Assembly: GCA_944372335.1 (NCBI GenBank)
Contig: CALVYQ010000002.1
Location: forward strand, 127,159-191,158
Direction of reading: 5' to 3'
Length of the DNA: 64,000 bases
From: an uncultured Clostridia bacterium
GTDB lineage: Bacteria > Bacillota > Clostridia > Christensenellales > UBA1242
Every line of letters begins with the position of its first letter. Position 1 is the first letter of the stretch. This document shows, piece after piece, positions 28,212 through 35,441 of this stretch. Below the pieces are notes generated by a model. It saw only the letters and a list, made by a program, of their open reading frames with translations, was not told where the DNA came from and searched no databases. Made by a program: the position numbers and the translations under genes.

Positions 28212-28333
28212 CTCCTTAAAAAATCACCAAACAAAATTGCTTGGTGATTTTAAAGTTCTATTTTCCAAGCAACAAAGCTTGTGCAGACGCTGCACAACTA
28301 AGAATTTTGTTGTTGCTGGTTTTTTGCTTTCAT
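28212..28333 (-). promoter_or_regulatory. transcription attenuator in the metG leader
   Basis: Minus-strand leader with mutually exclusive helices. The terminator is a 10-bp stem (28221-28230 with 28241-28250) and T-run that ends where the metG site AAGGAG begins. The antiterminator is TTGCTTGG (28265-28272), which pairs with CCAAGCAA (28237-28244) and takes the loop and inner terminator arm. An upstream strand (28310-28319, CCAGCAACAA) can pair with 28265-28275 with one bulge around a perfect 8-bp hairpin (28279-28286/28290-28297), which would free the terminator. No T-box consensus is present. Confidence 0.6.
28298..28333 (-). CDS. possible leader peptide, Gln-rich (11 aa)
   Basis: A short frame, MKAKNQQQQNS, lies inside the attenuator. 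Its CAG CAA CAA CAA codons are the very strand that can pair with the antiterminator. A ribosome stalled there would favour read-through. Against it, no ribosome site precedes the ATG and the predicted transcript begins at or next to it, so it would need leaderless translation. Confidence 0.25.
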   Translation of the reverse strand: MKAKNQQQQNS

Positions 28334-28339
28334 AGTTTG

Positions 28340-28368
28340 ATTATACATTATTAATGTTATTTTGTCAA
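28340..28368 (-). promoter_or_regulatory. consensus promoter of metG
   Basis: Minus strand TTGACA (28363-28368), 17-bp spacer, TATAAT (28340-28345): perfect sigma-A consensus, placing the start near 28333. Confidence 0.8.
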
Positions 28369-28463
28369 TCAGATTAAACGTTATAGGAGCAAATTTTTTA
28401 AACCTTGCATCCACTCTTGATGAAGATGTGTTGATAAATTTGTTTTATCTACTAAATTTCTTG

Positions 28464-28495
28464 AAAAAAATCGAGAATAAATTTCTCGAATTTTT
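28464..28495 (-). terminator. probable terminator of the DUF2188 gene
   Basis: CGAGA/TCTCG stem extended by A/T pairs (28466-28476 with 28484-28495), with an A-run on the plus strand that reads as a T-run for the minus-strand transcript. Confidence 0.6.
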
Positions 28496-28527
28496 GCTAG
28501 TTTCAAAGCTTATAGTCCTTGCTATCT

Positions 28528-28965
28528 TTAAATTTTTTTAGTTTGCTTTTGAAACTTTCCGTCCTTTTTATGTACGATAACTTTGGCGTTTTGATTTTTG
28601 CAAAGTTCGCTAACACGTGCAAGTGCCTGTTCTTTAGTTTTGTATGAAGCTATTGTGCGTTTTGCGCCATCTCTTTTTATTAGCCATACTTTGTCTTCCT
28701 TGCTGTAAAGAACACGATAAGAACCTTTCTTTTCTTCTTCAGAAGTTTCGGTCTTTTCTTCCTTTTTTAAGGTTTCTTTCTTTGCAATTTTTTCTTCATT
28801 TTTGTTAGATTTAGTGTTAGAGTTTTTAGTTTTTGAAGAATTGCTACTTGTTTTAGCCTCTTTTTTAACCTCAGCCTCTTGTTTAGTTTCAACAACTGCT
28901 TCTTCATTCTTTTCTTCTACTTCTTTTTCTTCCACCTTTTTGTTTTTCTTTTTAAAAAACCACAT
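28528..28965 (-). CDS. DUF2188-domain protein with Lys/Glu-rich linker
   Basis: 145 aa from ATG 28965, which has GAGGTGGAG upstream; the frame extends to 29031 without a site. It starts MWFFKKKNKKVEEK, then about 70 residues of Lys/Glu/Ser low complexity. The C-terminus is a DUF2188-type domain (YRVLYSKEDKVWLIKRDGAK, then SYKTKEQALARV and KVIVHKKDGKFQ). The domain is a small beta-rich fold of unknown function. The basic tract suggests nucleic acid or membrane contact. It is downstream of the 126-aa gene on the same strand. Confidence 0.72.
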   Translation of the reverse strand: MWFFKKKNKKVEEKEVEEKNEEAVVETKQEAEVKKEAKTSSNSSKTKNSNTKSNKNEEKIAKKETLKKEEKTETSEEEKKGSYRVLYSKEDKVWLIKRDGAKRTIASYKTKEQALARVSELCKNQNAKVIVHKKDGKFQKQTKKI

Positions 28966-29030
28966 ACTCCACCTCTCTTTTGTTAAATTATTATACCGCA
29001 TATTACAAAATTTTTCAAGGGTTATTTGCA

Positions 29031-29411
29031 TTAATTTTCAAAAAGTGCCAAATAAATTTCTTTTGAGGTATTTATTGCCTTGAAAAGATTTTTTATCGCT
29101 ATGTTTTTGACGACATCTTCTTCGGCTCCGATGTATGAACCAAGATACATCGAGATTTGATTGAGTGCACGTATTAATTCCATAATATTTGGATAGTCTA
29201 TGTCAAATGTTTCTTGTATGTTTTCGCCGATAGCCTCTTCAACTTCGTTAAAAGTATCTAAGATAAGTGCTTTCATAAGCGTTTGACCATTTTTGGAAAA
29301 TTTTTGTGAAGTTAATGCATCACCGTCATTTAATGCCATTTCGCTTTTGATAAATGCATCACAAGCGTTAGCTGATGTTTCAAGAAGTTCTGATAAAAGT
29401 TCGTTTGTCAT
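29031..29411 (-). CDS. unknown helical protein (126 aa)
   Basis: All-helical, acidic, soluble. It starts MTNELLSELLETSANACDAF and contains ETFDIDYPNIMELIRALNQI. No family is recognised. A good site (TAGGAGAAAATT) precedes the ATG. The DUF2188 gene follows 65 bases downstream, so they may share a transcript. It is divergent from mscS. Confidence 0.6.
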   Translation of the reverse strand: MTNELLSELLETSANACDAFIKSEMALNDGDALTSQKFSKNGQTLMKALILDTFNEVEEAIGENIQETFDIDYPNIMELIRALNQISMYLGSYIGAEEDVVKNIAIKNLFKAINTSKEIYLALFEN

Positions 29412-29480
29412 AATTTTCTCCTATATAAAATATTTTAACATTTTTTATTAAATTAGGCAATTAAATAATTGACTTTGTTA

Positions 29481-29508
29481 TTGAAAAAGAGTAAACTTTC
29501 TTTATACT
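29481..29508 (+). promoter_or_regulatory. promoter of mscS-dinB
   Basis: TTGAAA (29481-29486), 16-bp spacer, TATACT (29503-29508), 12 bases before ATG 29520. Confidence 0.5.
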
Positions 29509-29519
29509 TAGGAGGAAAT

Positions 29520-30653
29520 ATGGATTGGGCAGGAATATGGAATGACATTGTTACATATTTTCAAACAAATGTTTGGAACATTGTCTTCTTTTTTGTAATT
29601 TTAATACTTGGCATAATAATTATCAAAATCATAATGACCGTTTTAAGAAAAGTTTTAGGAAAAACACGTATGGAGAGAATTGCTCAGCAGTTTATCTGCA
29701 CGGCGGTCAAGTTTTGTTTGTGGCTGATTTTGATACTCATTCTTCTCAGCCAGATTGGTATTCAAATTTCTGGCATACTCACAGCAATCAGTGCTCTTAT
29801 TCTTGCAGTTGGTATGGCACTCGAAAGCAATATGGCGAACCTTGCAAACGGCATCGTCATCGTGTCAAACCACATGTTTAAAAAGGGTGATTACATAATT
29901 GTCGATGGTGTTGAGGGAAATATTACGGACATCAACTTCCTTTTCACAACACTACTCACTTCTGATAACAAAAAGATAACTTTGCCAAACTCCACCATTG
30001 TCAATTCAAGCGTGACAAACCTTGGAGCAAACGCAAAGAGAAGAGTAGATTTCACATTCTCAGTTGCCTATGAGAGTGATGTGGAGCTTGTAAAAAAGAT
30101 TGTCACCGATGTTATGAAGAGTGACGGAAGAGTCTATCTTGACCCTGCTCCATTTTGCAGGCTAAAAACGATGAATGCTTCAAGCCTTGATTTTGCTGCA
30201 AACTGCTGGTGTGACAATGAAGATTATTGGGACGTTTATTACTATGTTATGGAGTGGGTGTATAACGAATTCAAACGCAACAAAATTTCTGTACCATATA
30301 ATCAACTTGAAGTTAGAGAGCGTAAAGATAATGTGAACGCACCAGTAATTGGTAAGAAATTGCCAGAGCGTGTTGAGAAAGTGAGAGTGGAAAAGAAAGA
30401 TAACGATGTGTTCAAGCTCATTAAAAACGGACTAACAAAGCACAAAAAAAAGAATAAGAAAGATAAAAAGAAGAAAGGAAAGAAAGTTGAAAGTGAAGTC
30501 GTAGATGAAAACGCATTGACGTTTTCTGAGAATAATAATCTTAACAGCACGGACGAAAATATCGTCAAAGTGGCAAGCGTGCAAGAAGAAACAAATGAAA
30601 AAGTTGTTGAAGAAAAAGTAGAAGAGAAAAAAAGTAAAAGAAAGAAAAAGTGA
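29520..30653 (+). CDS. mscS: MscS-family mechanosensitive channel
   Basis: 377 aa from ATG 29520, which has TTAGGAGGAAAT upstream; the longer frame to 29469 lacks a site. Two to three membrane helices are followed by the pore helix pattern (GILTAISALILAVGMALES) and the beta domain (FKKGDYIIVDGVEGNITDIN, then LPNSTIVNSSVTN). These are typical of small MscS channels that release solutes at hypo-osmotic shock. The last 80 residues are a Lys/Glu-rich cytoplasmic tail that normal MscS lacks. The dinB start overlaps its stop by 4 bases. Confidence 0.88.
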   Translation: MDWAGIWNDIVTYFQTNVWNIVFFFVILILGIIIIKIIMTVLRKVLGKTRMERIAQQFICTAVKFCLWLILILILLSQIGIQISGILTAISALILAVGMALESNMANLANGIVIVSNHMFKKGDYIIVDGVEGNITDINFLFTTLLTSDNKKITLPNSTIVNSSVTNLGANAKRRVDFTFSVAYESDVELVKKIVTDVMKSDGRVYLDPAPFCRLKTMNASSLDFAANCWCDNEDYWDVYYYVMEWVYNEFKRNKISVPYNQLEVRERKDNVNAPVIGKKLPERVEKVRVEKKDNDVFKLIKNGLTKHKKKNKKDKKKKGKKVESEVVDENALTFSENNNLNSTDENIVKVASVQEETNEKVVEEKVEEKKSKRKKK

Positions 30654-31855
30654 GAGCAATACTACACTGTGATTTAAACAATTTTTATGCCAGCTGTGAG
30701 GTGCTTCAAAATCCTTCTTTAAAGGGCTTGCCTGTTGCAGTGGGCGGGCGTGAAGAAGATAGGCATGGCGTTGTTGTGGCGTCCAACTATGAGGCAAAAA
30801 AGTTTGGTGTTAGATGTGGGGTGACCACTCACGAGGCGAAAAAGTTATGCCCAAGTCTCGTAATATGTCCACCTCACTTTTCTTTATATAACAAATATTC
30901 AAGACTTGTTAGAAGTATCTATGAAAGTTACACTGATAAGGTGGAAGTTTTTTCAATTGACGAGTGCTTTTTGGATGTCACACATAGCAAAATCTTCGGC
31001 ACACCTGTAGAAATTGCAAATGTTATTCGTGAGCGCGTGAAAAAAGAGATAGGGCTGACCATCTCAGTTGGCGTAAGTTATAACAAGACCTTCGCTAAAA
31101 TTGGCAGTGACTATAAAAAGCCAGATGCAACAACTGTCATTACGGAAGAGAACTTTAAGAACATCGTGTGGCCACTCCCTGTTGGCGATTTGTTTGGCGT
31201 GGGCAGAAAGAGTAGAGAAAAATTGGAAAGATTTGGAGTTACTACGATAGGCGACTTAGCGCACATGGATAGAAACTTTTTAATTAAGGAATTTGGTAAA
31301 GTGGGCGATGACCTCTATAAAAAGGCGAACGGACTTGATGATGACGAGGTAAATGGTGAATATGAACAGCCGAAAAGCGTGGGCAACAGCACAACTTTCT
31401 ATAAAGACTTGACCGATTTGAAGGATATTTCGCTTGCCTTCACCACGATTGCAGAAAGTGTTGTCGAGCGAATGATTAAGTATAAATTAAAACAGGCTCA
31501 TACTTTATCCATTGTTGTACGTGATGCCGATTTAAAGTTTTATCAGCGTCAATGCCAAATCCCGCCATGTCGAAGTAGTGAAGTTTTTTCAAAGTATGCA
31601 CTTAGACTTTTTAAAGAGAGTTTTTTTAGTCTTAAACGAGTCAGGCTATTAGGAATAACGGTCAGTGGCTTTGAAGAGAGTGCGCAACTATCTTTCTTTG
31701 AAGAAAAAAGTGATAATATGGACGATATTATGCACGCCATTCGTCAAAAATATGGGCATAATAAGATAGTGCGAGGAAATGCCCTTCTAGACACAAAAAT
31801 TTCCACAGCGCTTGACCGTGAACAATTAGACAAGAAGAGTGAAGAAGATAAATAA
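30650..31855 (+). CDS. dinB: DNA polymerase IV (Y family)
   Basis: 401 aa. Starts with GTG inside GTGA shared with the mscS stop. Y-family marks: HCDLNNFYASCEV (metal Asp), VVVASNYEAKKFGVRCG, VEVFSIDECFLDV (catalytic SIDE), SVGVSYNKTFAKIGSDYKKP and the little-finger domain after GVGRKSREKLERFGV (helix-hairpin-helix). It does error-prone lesion bypass. The tail ESAQLSFFEE is a likely beta-clamp-binding motif (QLSFF). No LexA-type box was recognised; translation is coupled to mscS, an unusual partner. Confidence 0.92.
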   Translation: MRAILHCDLNNFYASCEVLQNPSLKGLPVAVGGREEDRHGVVVASNYEAKKFGVRCGVTTHEAKKLCPSLVICPPHFSLYNKYSRLVRSIYESYTDKVEVFSIDECFLDVTHSKIFGTPVEIANVIRERVKKEIGLTISVGVSYNKTFAKIGSDYKKPDATTVITEENFKNIVWPLPVGDLFGVGRKSREKLERFGVTTIGDLAHMDRNFLIKEFGKVGDDLYKKANGLDDDEVNGEYEQPKSVGNSTTFYKDLTDLKDISLAFTTIAESVVERMIKYKLKQAHTLSIVVRDADLKFYQRQCQIPPCRSSEVFSKYALRLFKESFFSLKRVRLLGITVSGFEESAQLSFFEEKSDNMDDIMHAIRQKYGHNKIVRGNALLDTKISTALDREQLDKKSEEDK

Positions 31856-31882
31856 AGCCCTTTAATTAGGGTTTTATTTTTT
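31854..31882 (+). terminator. intrinsic terminator of mscS-dinB
   Basis: Stem AAAGCCCT/AGGGTTTT (31854-31861, 31868-31875), 6-base loop, T-rich tail. Confidence 0.75.
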
Positions 31883-32121
31883 ATGTTTTTATTAATTATT
31901 TTTATATATTTATTTCAATTTAATTTTCTAATATTTAAAGTAAAATAAATTTTCAAATTTTAGATTTTTAAGATAATTTATAAATCCAATAAAAATATAG
32001 CAAAAAATCATTTATTTTTTAATTTTTTTGCGATTTTTAAGCATTTTTTGTTTATTTTTTAATATTTTATTTGTATATATTAAACTTTATTTTTCATTAG
32101 TTTTTAACTTTCTATTTTCTA
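31883..32121. other. very AT-rich intergenic stretch
   Basis: Long runs of A and T with almost no G or C. No open frame or stable hairpin was found. It separates convergent dinB and the BclA-like gene. Confidence 0.5.
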
Positions 32122-32622
32122 TTAAATATCCTTAACTAATATGTTGGCGTTGGAAATTGTGAGGGCGTCAGAGCCAGCGTTATATAGTTCAAGCGTGGTG
32201 GTTGTCGAAACTGTCAAAACAATAGTTTTATTAAGAGTAGCTTGATTTCCAGCTGTTCCGCTTACAGTGACTGTTGAACCTGTAACTTGGACACCGTTTG
32301 CACGAAGAGCCACACTCATAGTGCCAGACGCAGGAATGGTGCCATTGACAAAATAGTTGATTTCATATCTACCCGGTGCCAAGGTCACAGCGCCAGCGGT
32401 TGAAGTGCTTGCGGTTACATTGCTACCTTGCGAACTTGTGAGAGTAACAGGGATAATGGAATTAACAGGGACTGTTCCGCCTAGGTTGTTTTCAAAAAAG
32501 CCAAACGAAGGTAAAACAACAGGATTAACCACACTATTATTGTTGTCACAATCTCCAAAAACAAAGATTGGGCGAGGAGTGTTAGGGCAACAAAAATTGC
32601 CACATCTAGTAAAACAAGTCAT
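32122..32622 (-). CDS. BclA-like C-terminal-domain surface protein
   Basis: 166 aa. A Cys-rich head (TCFTRCGNFCCPNTP) is followed by a Ser/Thr/Val-rich jelly-roll-like domain (GRYEINYFVNGTIPASG, VALRANGVQV, TTTTLELYNAGSDALTIS). This fits the C1q/TNF-like C-terminal domain of BclA exosporium glycoproteins, but there is no collagen-like region. The head could cross-link by disulfides. No signal peptide is seen, as in spore-coat proteins. Its codon use is more GC-rich than the neighbours. SD AAAGGAG; a 6-bp hairpin (32637-32653) lies just upstream of it. Confidence 0.7.
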   Translation of the reverse strand: MTCFTRCGNFCCPNTPRPIFVFGDCDNNNSVVNPVVLPSFGFFENNLGGTVPVNSIIPVTLTSSQGSNVTASTSTAGAVTLAPGRYEINYFVNGTIPASGTMSVALRANGVQVTGSTVTVSGTAGNQATLNKTIVLTVSTTTTLELYNAGSDALTISNANILVKDI

Positions 32623-32695
32623 ATTTTTCTCCTTTTTGACGAGATGTTCGTCATTACAATTTATTAAAAAAAGTGAAATTATGTTAATCTATGGT

Positions 32696-33652
32696 TTAAC
32701 TTATATAATCTTTATGTGTTTTTAGGACATGATATATTTTCTTATCTATAATTTTTTCTGAAAAAATTTTTAGCCTGTCATCAGTAACTATATAATTTTT
32801 TAAAATTCTTGTTTGCAAAAGTTCGTTGATTTTAATAATATCGCCTTTAAAATGTTTATAGTCGGTTGTCAAGCTTATTAAAAAACAGATAGGAGTTAAA
32901 ATTATATAACAAGGAAAGATAAGCCAGAACCACGGCCAATATTTTAACTCGCCTGCATTGGCACCCACAGGCACATATTTAAAGAAACTTGGGCAGAACA
33001 TTCCTAAAAATTCTCCAATACCTCCACTTGGCCCCCAAATCATTGAAGAGTTTTTATAGTTTATATCAAAGAAGTTGTCATTTCGTAACGGTATGAAGCC
33101 AAGTTCTGCTTGAAGAACTTGATTTAATATGATAAACCCCATAACGACAAGGAGATATGTAGGAACAAATAAGACGCGTCTATAATTCAAGGTGTGCAAT
33201 TTAAAGACAACCATAAGTAATGGCACTGCCCAAAGCATTGTATGGTGATAATAGAACCTAATAATATCCAACCATTCTGATGCTTGATTAACCTTTTCCA
33301 TAGGCTCCATTGGATATAGTATAGAAATTAATCCACTTAACACACCTATATAGAACATATAGTCTTTCCATCCTTTGTTTTTTGATAAAAAAATAAAAGG
33401 AAATAGAAATATGTTTGCTCCACAAATATTGATGAACCAAATGTCGCGATATAGTCTATTTATATCGGTGGAATAAGGAGGTATAAAAATTTTTAAAAAG
33501 TGCAAAATAAGTCCAAATATAAGCAAGGAAAGTAAAACTATAAATTGAGTTTTTTTTGAACGGTTTTTTAAAATAAAATATAAGCCTACAACAAGTCCAA
33601 TACAAACAAAGAGCATTAAAAAATACCAGCCATTAAACAATTTTATATTCAT
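32696..33652 (-). CDS. YwaF/TMEM164-like membrane protein (paralogue 4)
   Basis: 318 aa, the longest and most divergent of the five. About eight membrane segments. Cys77 in WFINICGANIF, then ILYPMEP, and His136/His137 in FYYHHTML align with the Cys, YP and His positions of the others, although the xPxxxC context is lost. SD AGAGGACTTTT. It is divergent from paralogue 5. Function unknown. Confidence 0.65.
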   Translation of the reverse strand: MNIKLFNGWYFLMLFVCIGLVVGLYFILKNRSKKTQFIVLLSLLIFGLILHFLKIFIPPYSTDINRLYRDIWFINICGANIFLFPFIFLSKNKGWKDYMFYIGVLSGLISILYPMEPMEKVNQASEWLDIIRFYYHHTMLWAVPLLMVVFKLHTLNYRRVLFVPTYLLVVMGFIILNQVLQAELGFIPLRNDNFFDINYKNSSMIWGPSGGIGEFLGMFCPSFFKYVPVGANAGELKYWPWFWLIFPCYIILTPICFLISLTTDYKHFKGDIIKINELLQTRILKNYIVTDDRLKIFSEKIIDKKIYHVLKTHKDYIS

Positions 33653-33775
33653 AAAAGTCCTCTTTATGCTATTATAACATATCTATTTAAATATTTAAAG
33701 AATTTTAACAATTTTTATGAAATATTTGATTTTAATTTCAAATATTGCTATAATGAAAAAATAAAGGAGATTATT

Positions 33776-34585
33776 ATGAGTTTTTCTGATTGGATAAATA
33801 GCAGTTATCCAAATCCTAGCGTTGATGGGCAGTGGGGACTATTACATATTTTAACCATAGTGTTTTGTGTAGGAATTATAGTGGCAATTGCTTTAATATT
33901 TAGGAAGAAAAGTTTGAAAGTCAGAAAAATAATTCTTTGGATTTTAGTTGGATTTATATTACTATTTGAAATTGCAAGAAGAATAATAAATTTGGTCAAG
34001 CTTGGCGGGAGTGGAACTATCAATGATTATTTATATACGCTCTTGCCTCGTCCGTGGTGCGCAATTGCTTGTTGGTCAATAATTATCTCCGCAATCTTTA
34101 ACAAGAGATTTCTTTATAATTTTTCTTCAATGACAGCTCTTTTATGCGCACTCATCTTTTTTGCATATCCGTCAGTAGGCTTCAACAATAAATATATTTT
34201 ATTTGAAAATTTATATTCTATTGGTACTCATTCATTGCTTTTAATAACATCAATTAGCTTAATAACCTTAAAGTTTACAAAGTTTGAATATAGAAACATT
34301 TGGAAGGAGACTATTTGCTATGTTGTCATCTTGATGTATGTATTTTTAGAAATTTATGGATTAAAAATAGAAGGCGATCCAATGTACTTTATGCCAGATA
34401 ATGACGTTATGGAAATTTTTGGTGTGGGATATTCGGCTTATTTAGCCATATATATAATTTTCATTTTGGTTTATTTTAACATATTTTATCTAATAGATGA
34501 TAGGAAAATCTTTAAGAAGGATAAAAATGATAAAAATGATAAAAGTTATGATATAATTAAAAAAGTTGTAAATGCAAAAAGCTAA
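33776..34585 (+). CDS. YwaF/TMEM164-like membrane protein (paralogue 5)
   Basis: 269 aa, seven membrane segments. GQWGLLHILTI near the start and ILLFEIARRIINL precede LPRPWCAIA (Cys95). FAYPSVG and SIGTHSLLL (His152) follow, keeping the family order Cys, YP, His. The C-terminus is Lys/Asp-rich (KKDKNDKNDKSYD). SD AAAGGAGATTATT. Divergent from paralogue 4 with a 123-bp shared upstream region. Confidence 0.75.
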   Translation: MSFSDWINSSYPNPSVDGQWGLLHILTIVFCVGIIVAIALIFRKKSLKVRKIILWILVGFILLFEIARRIINLVKLGGSGTINDYLYTLLPRPWCAIACWSIIISAIFNKRFLYNFSSMTALLCALIFFAYPSVGFNNKYILFENLYSIGTHSLLLITSISLITLKFTKFEYRNIWKETICYVVILMYVFLEIYGLKIEGDPMYFMPDNDVMEIFGVGYSAYLAIYIIFILVYFNIFYLIDDRKIFKKDKNDKNDKSYDIIKKVVNAKS

Positions 34586-34630
34586 ATAAAAAGATTATCG
34601 ACAATATAACGTAGAATAATATAAAAAATA

Positions 34631-34672
34631 AAAGCTAGCGAAAATTTTACTTTCCCTAGCTTTGTTTTTTTT
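34631..34672. terminator. bidirectional intrinsic terminator
   Basis: AAAGCTAG/CTAGCTTT (34631-34638, 34656-34663) with a T-run on the plus side and an A-rich stretch on the other. It separates paralogue 5 and the convergent hsp20. Confidence 0.75.
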
Positions 34673-34677
34673 GAAAT

Positions 34678-35100
34678 CTACTTAATTTCGATGCGATTTT
34701 TATTTGGTAGCTTCTTTTCTTTTGGTAAGTTAATTGACAGAATGCCATTTTCAAGATGAGCATCTATATCACTCTCGTTAACATCGCCAACATAGAACTT
34801 TCTTGAGAATTCGCCGTAGCTTCTTTCACGCCTAATGAAATTACCTTTCTTATCCTTTTCGTCATGGCTATGCTCACGCTTAGCAGAAATTGTCAAGTAG
34901 CCATCTTCTAGGTCAACATGAACATCTTCTTTTTTAAATCCTGGCAAATCTACAGTTAGTTCGTAGTTGTTTTCCGTCTCCTTAACATCTGTTCTCATAA
35001 GGTCATGATGTTTTCTACCATAGCCTATGTCGAAGAATGGGAAGCCGAAGAAATCGTCATCATCTCCCCTAAGTAACAAATCAAATTTATCATTTTTCAT
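34678..35100 (-). CDS. Hsp20/alpha-crystallin small heat-shock chaperone
   Basis: 140 aa, normal size. The alpha-crystallin domain spans about 38-130: VDLPGFKKEDVHVDLEDGYL, ISAKREH, then GEFSRKFYVGDV and GILSINLPKEK. It binds unfolding proteins without ATP. The aromatic N-terminal arm DDDFFGFPFFDIG is typical. The gene is single, with a promoter at 35224-35253, a degenerate CIRCE-like repeat over the -35, a leader of about 117 nt, and a weak A/U hairpin enclosing its ribosome site. Both suggest heat control. Confidence 0.92.
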   Translation of the reverse strand: MKNDKFDLLLRGDDDDFFGFPFFDIGYGRKHHDLMRTDVKETENNYELTVDLPGFKKEDVHVDLEDGYLTISAKREHSHDEKDKKGNFIRRERSYGEFSRKFYVGDVNESDIDAHLENGILSINLPKEKKLPNKNRIEIK

Positions 35101-35124
35101 ATAATACCTCCTCTATTGTATTAT
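35101..35124 (-). promoter_or_regulatory. hairpin enclosing the hsp20 ribosome site, candidate RNA thermometer
   Basis: GTATTAT (minus strand, 35101-35107, ending at the ATG) pairs with ATAATAC (35118-35124). The 10-base loop holds AGAGGAG. Six of seven pairs are A-U, so the helix would be weak and could melt on warming. Confidence 0.4.
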
Positions 35125-35223
35125 TACGATTTGGGCATTTGTTAAACAACTTTTTATTAAGCTGTCATCAAACAAAACTTTCGATATTTAAGTTTTTTGC
35201 CCTTATCATCTAATACATTCACA

Positions 35224-35267
35224 ATTATATACCTACTCTGCTAGCAAAGTCAACTAAAAAGTGCTAA
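35224..35267 (-). promoter_or_regulatory. hsp20 promoter with degenerate CIRCE-like repeat
   Basis: Minus strand TTGACT (35248-35253), 18-bp spacer, TATAAT (35224-35229). Overlapping the -35 is TTAGCACTT-N9-CTTTGCTAG (35241-35267). Compared with the HrcA site TTAGCACTC-N9-GAGTGCTAA it matches 8/9 and 5/9 with exact spacing. HrcA control is possible. The rest of 35125-35441 carries the hsp20 leader and the upstream region of the PLP enzyme; no gene is seen. Confidence 0.4.
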
Positions 35268-35441
35268 TTTTTTAAAAATTTTTTATCTTCAAAAATTATT
35301 AATGCATTTTAAAAAATTCAATTGAATAAACGAAATTTATGCTTTGGCTATATTTAAAAATATTTAATTAATTTTAAAATATGTTTGCTTTTTTGATTTG
35401 TTTTATATTAAACTATTTATATCGTGAAAGGGAGGAGATAA

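Noticed and set aside
28212-28333. T-box or S-box riboswitch before metG
   Set aside because: The conserved T-box antiterminator core and the S-box core are not found; the visible pairings fit an attenuator instead.
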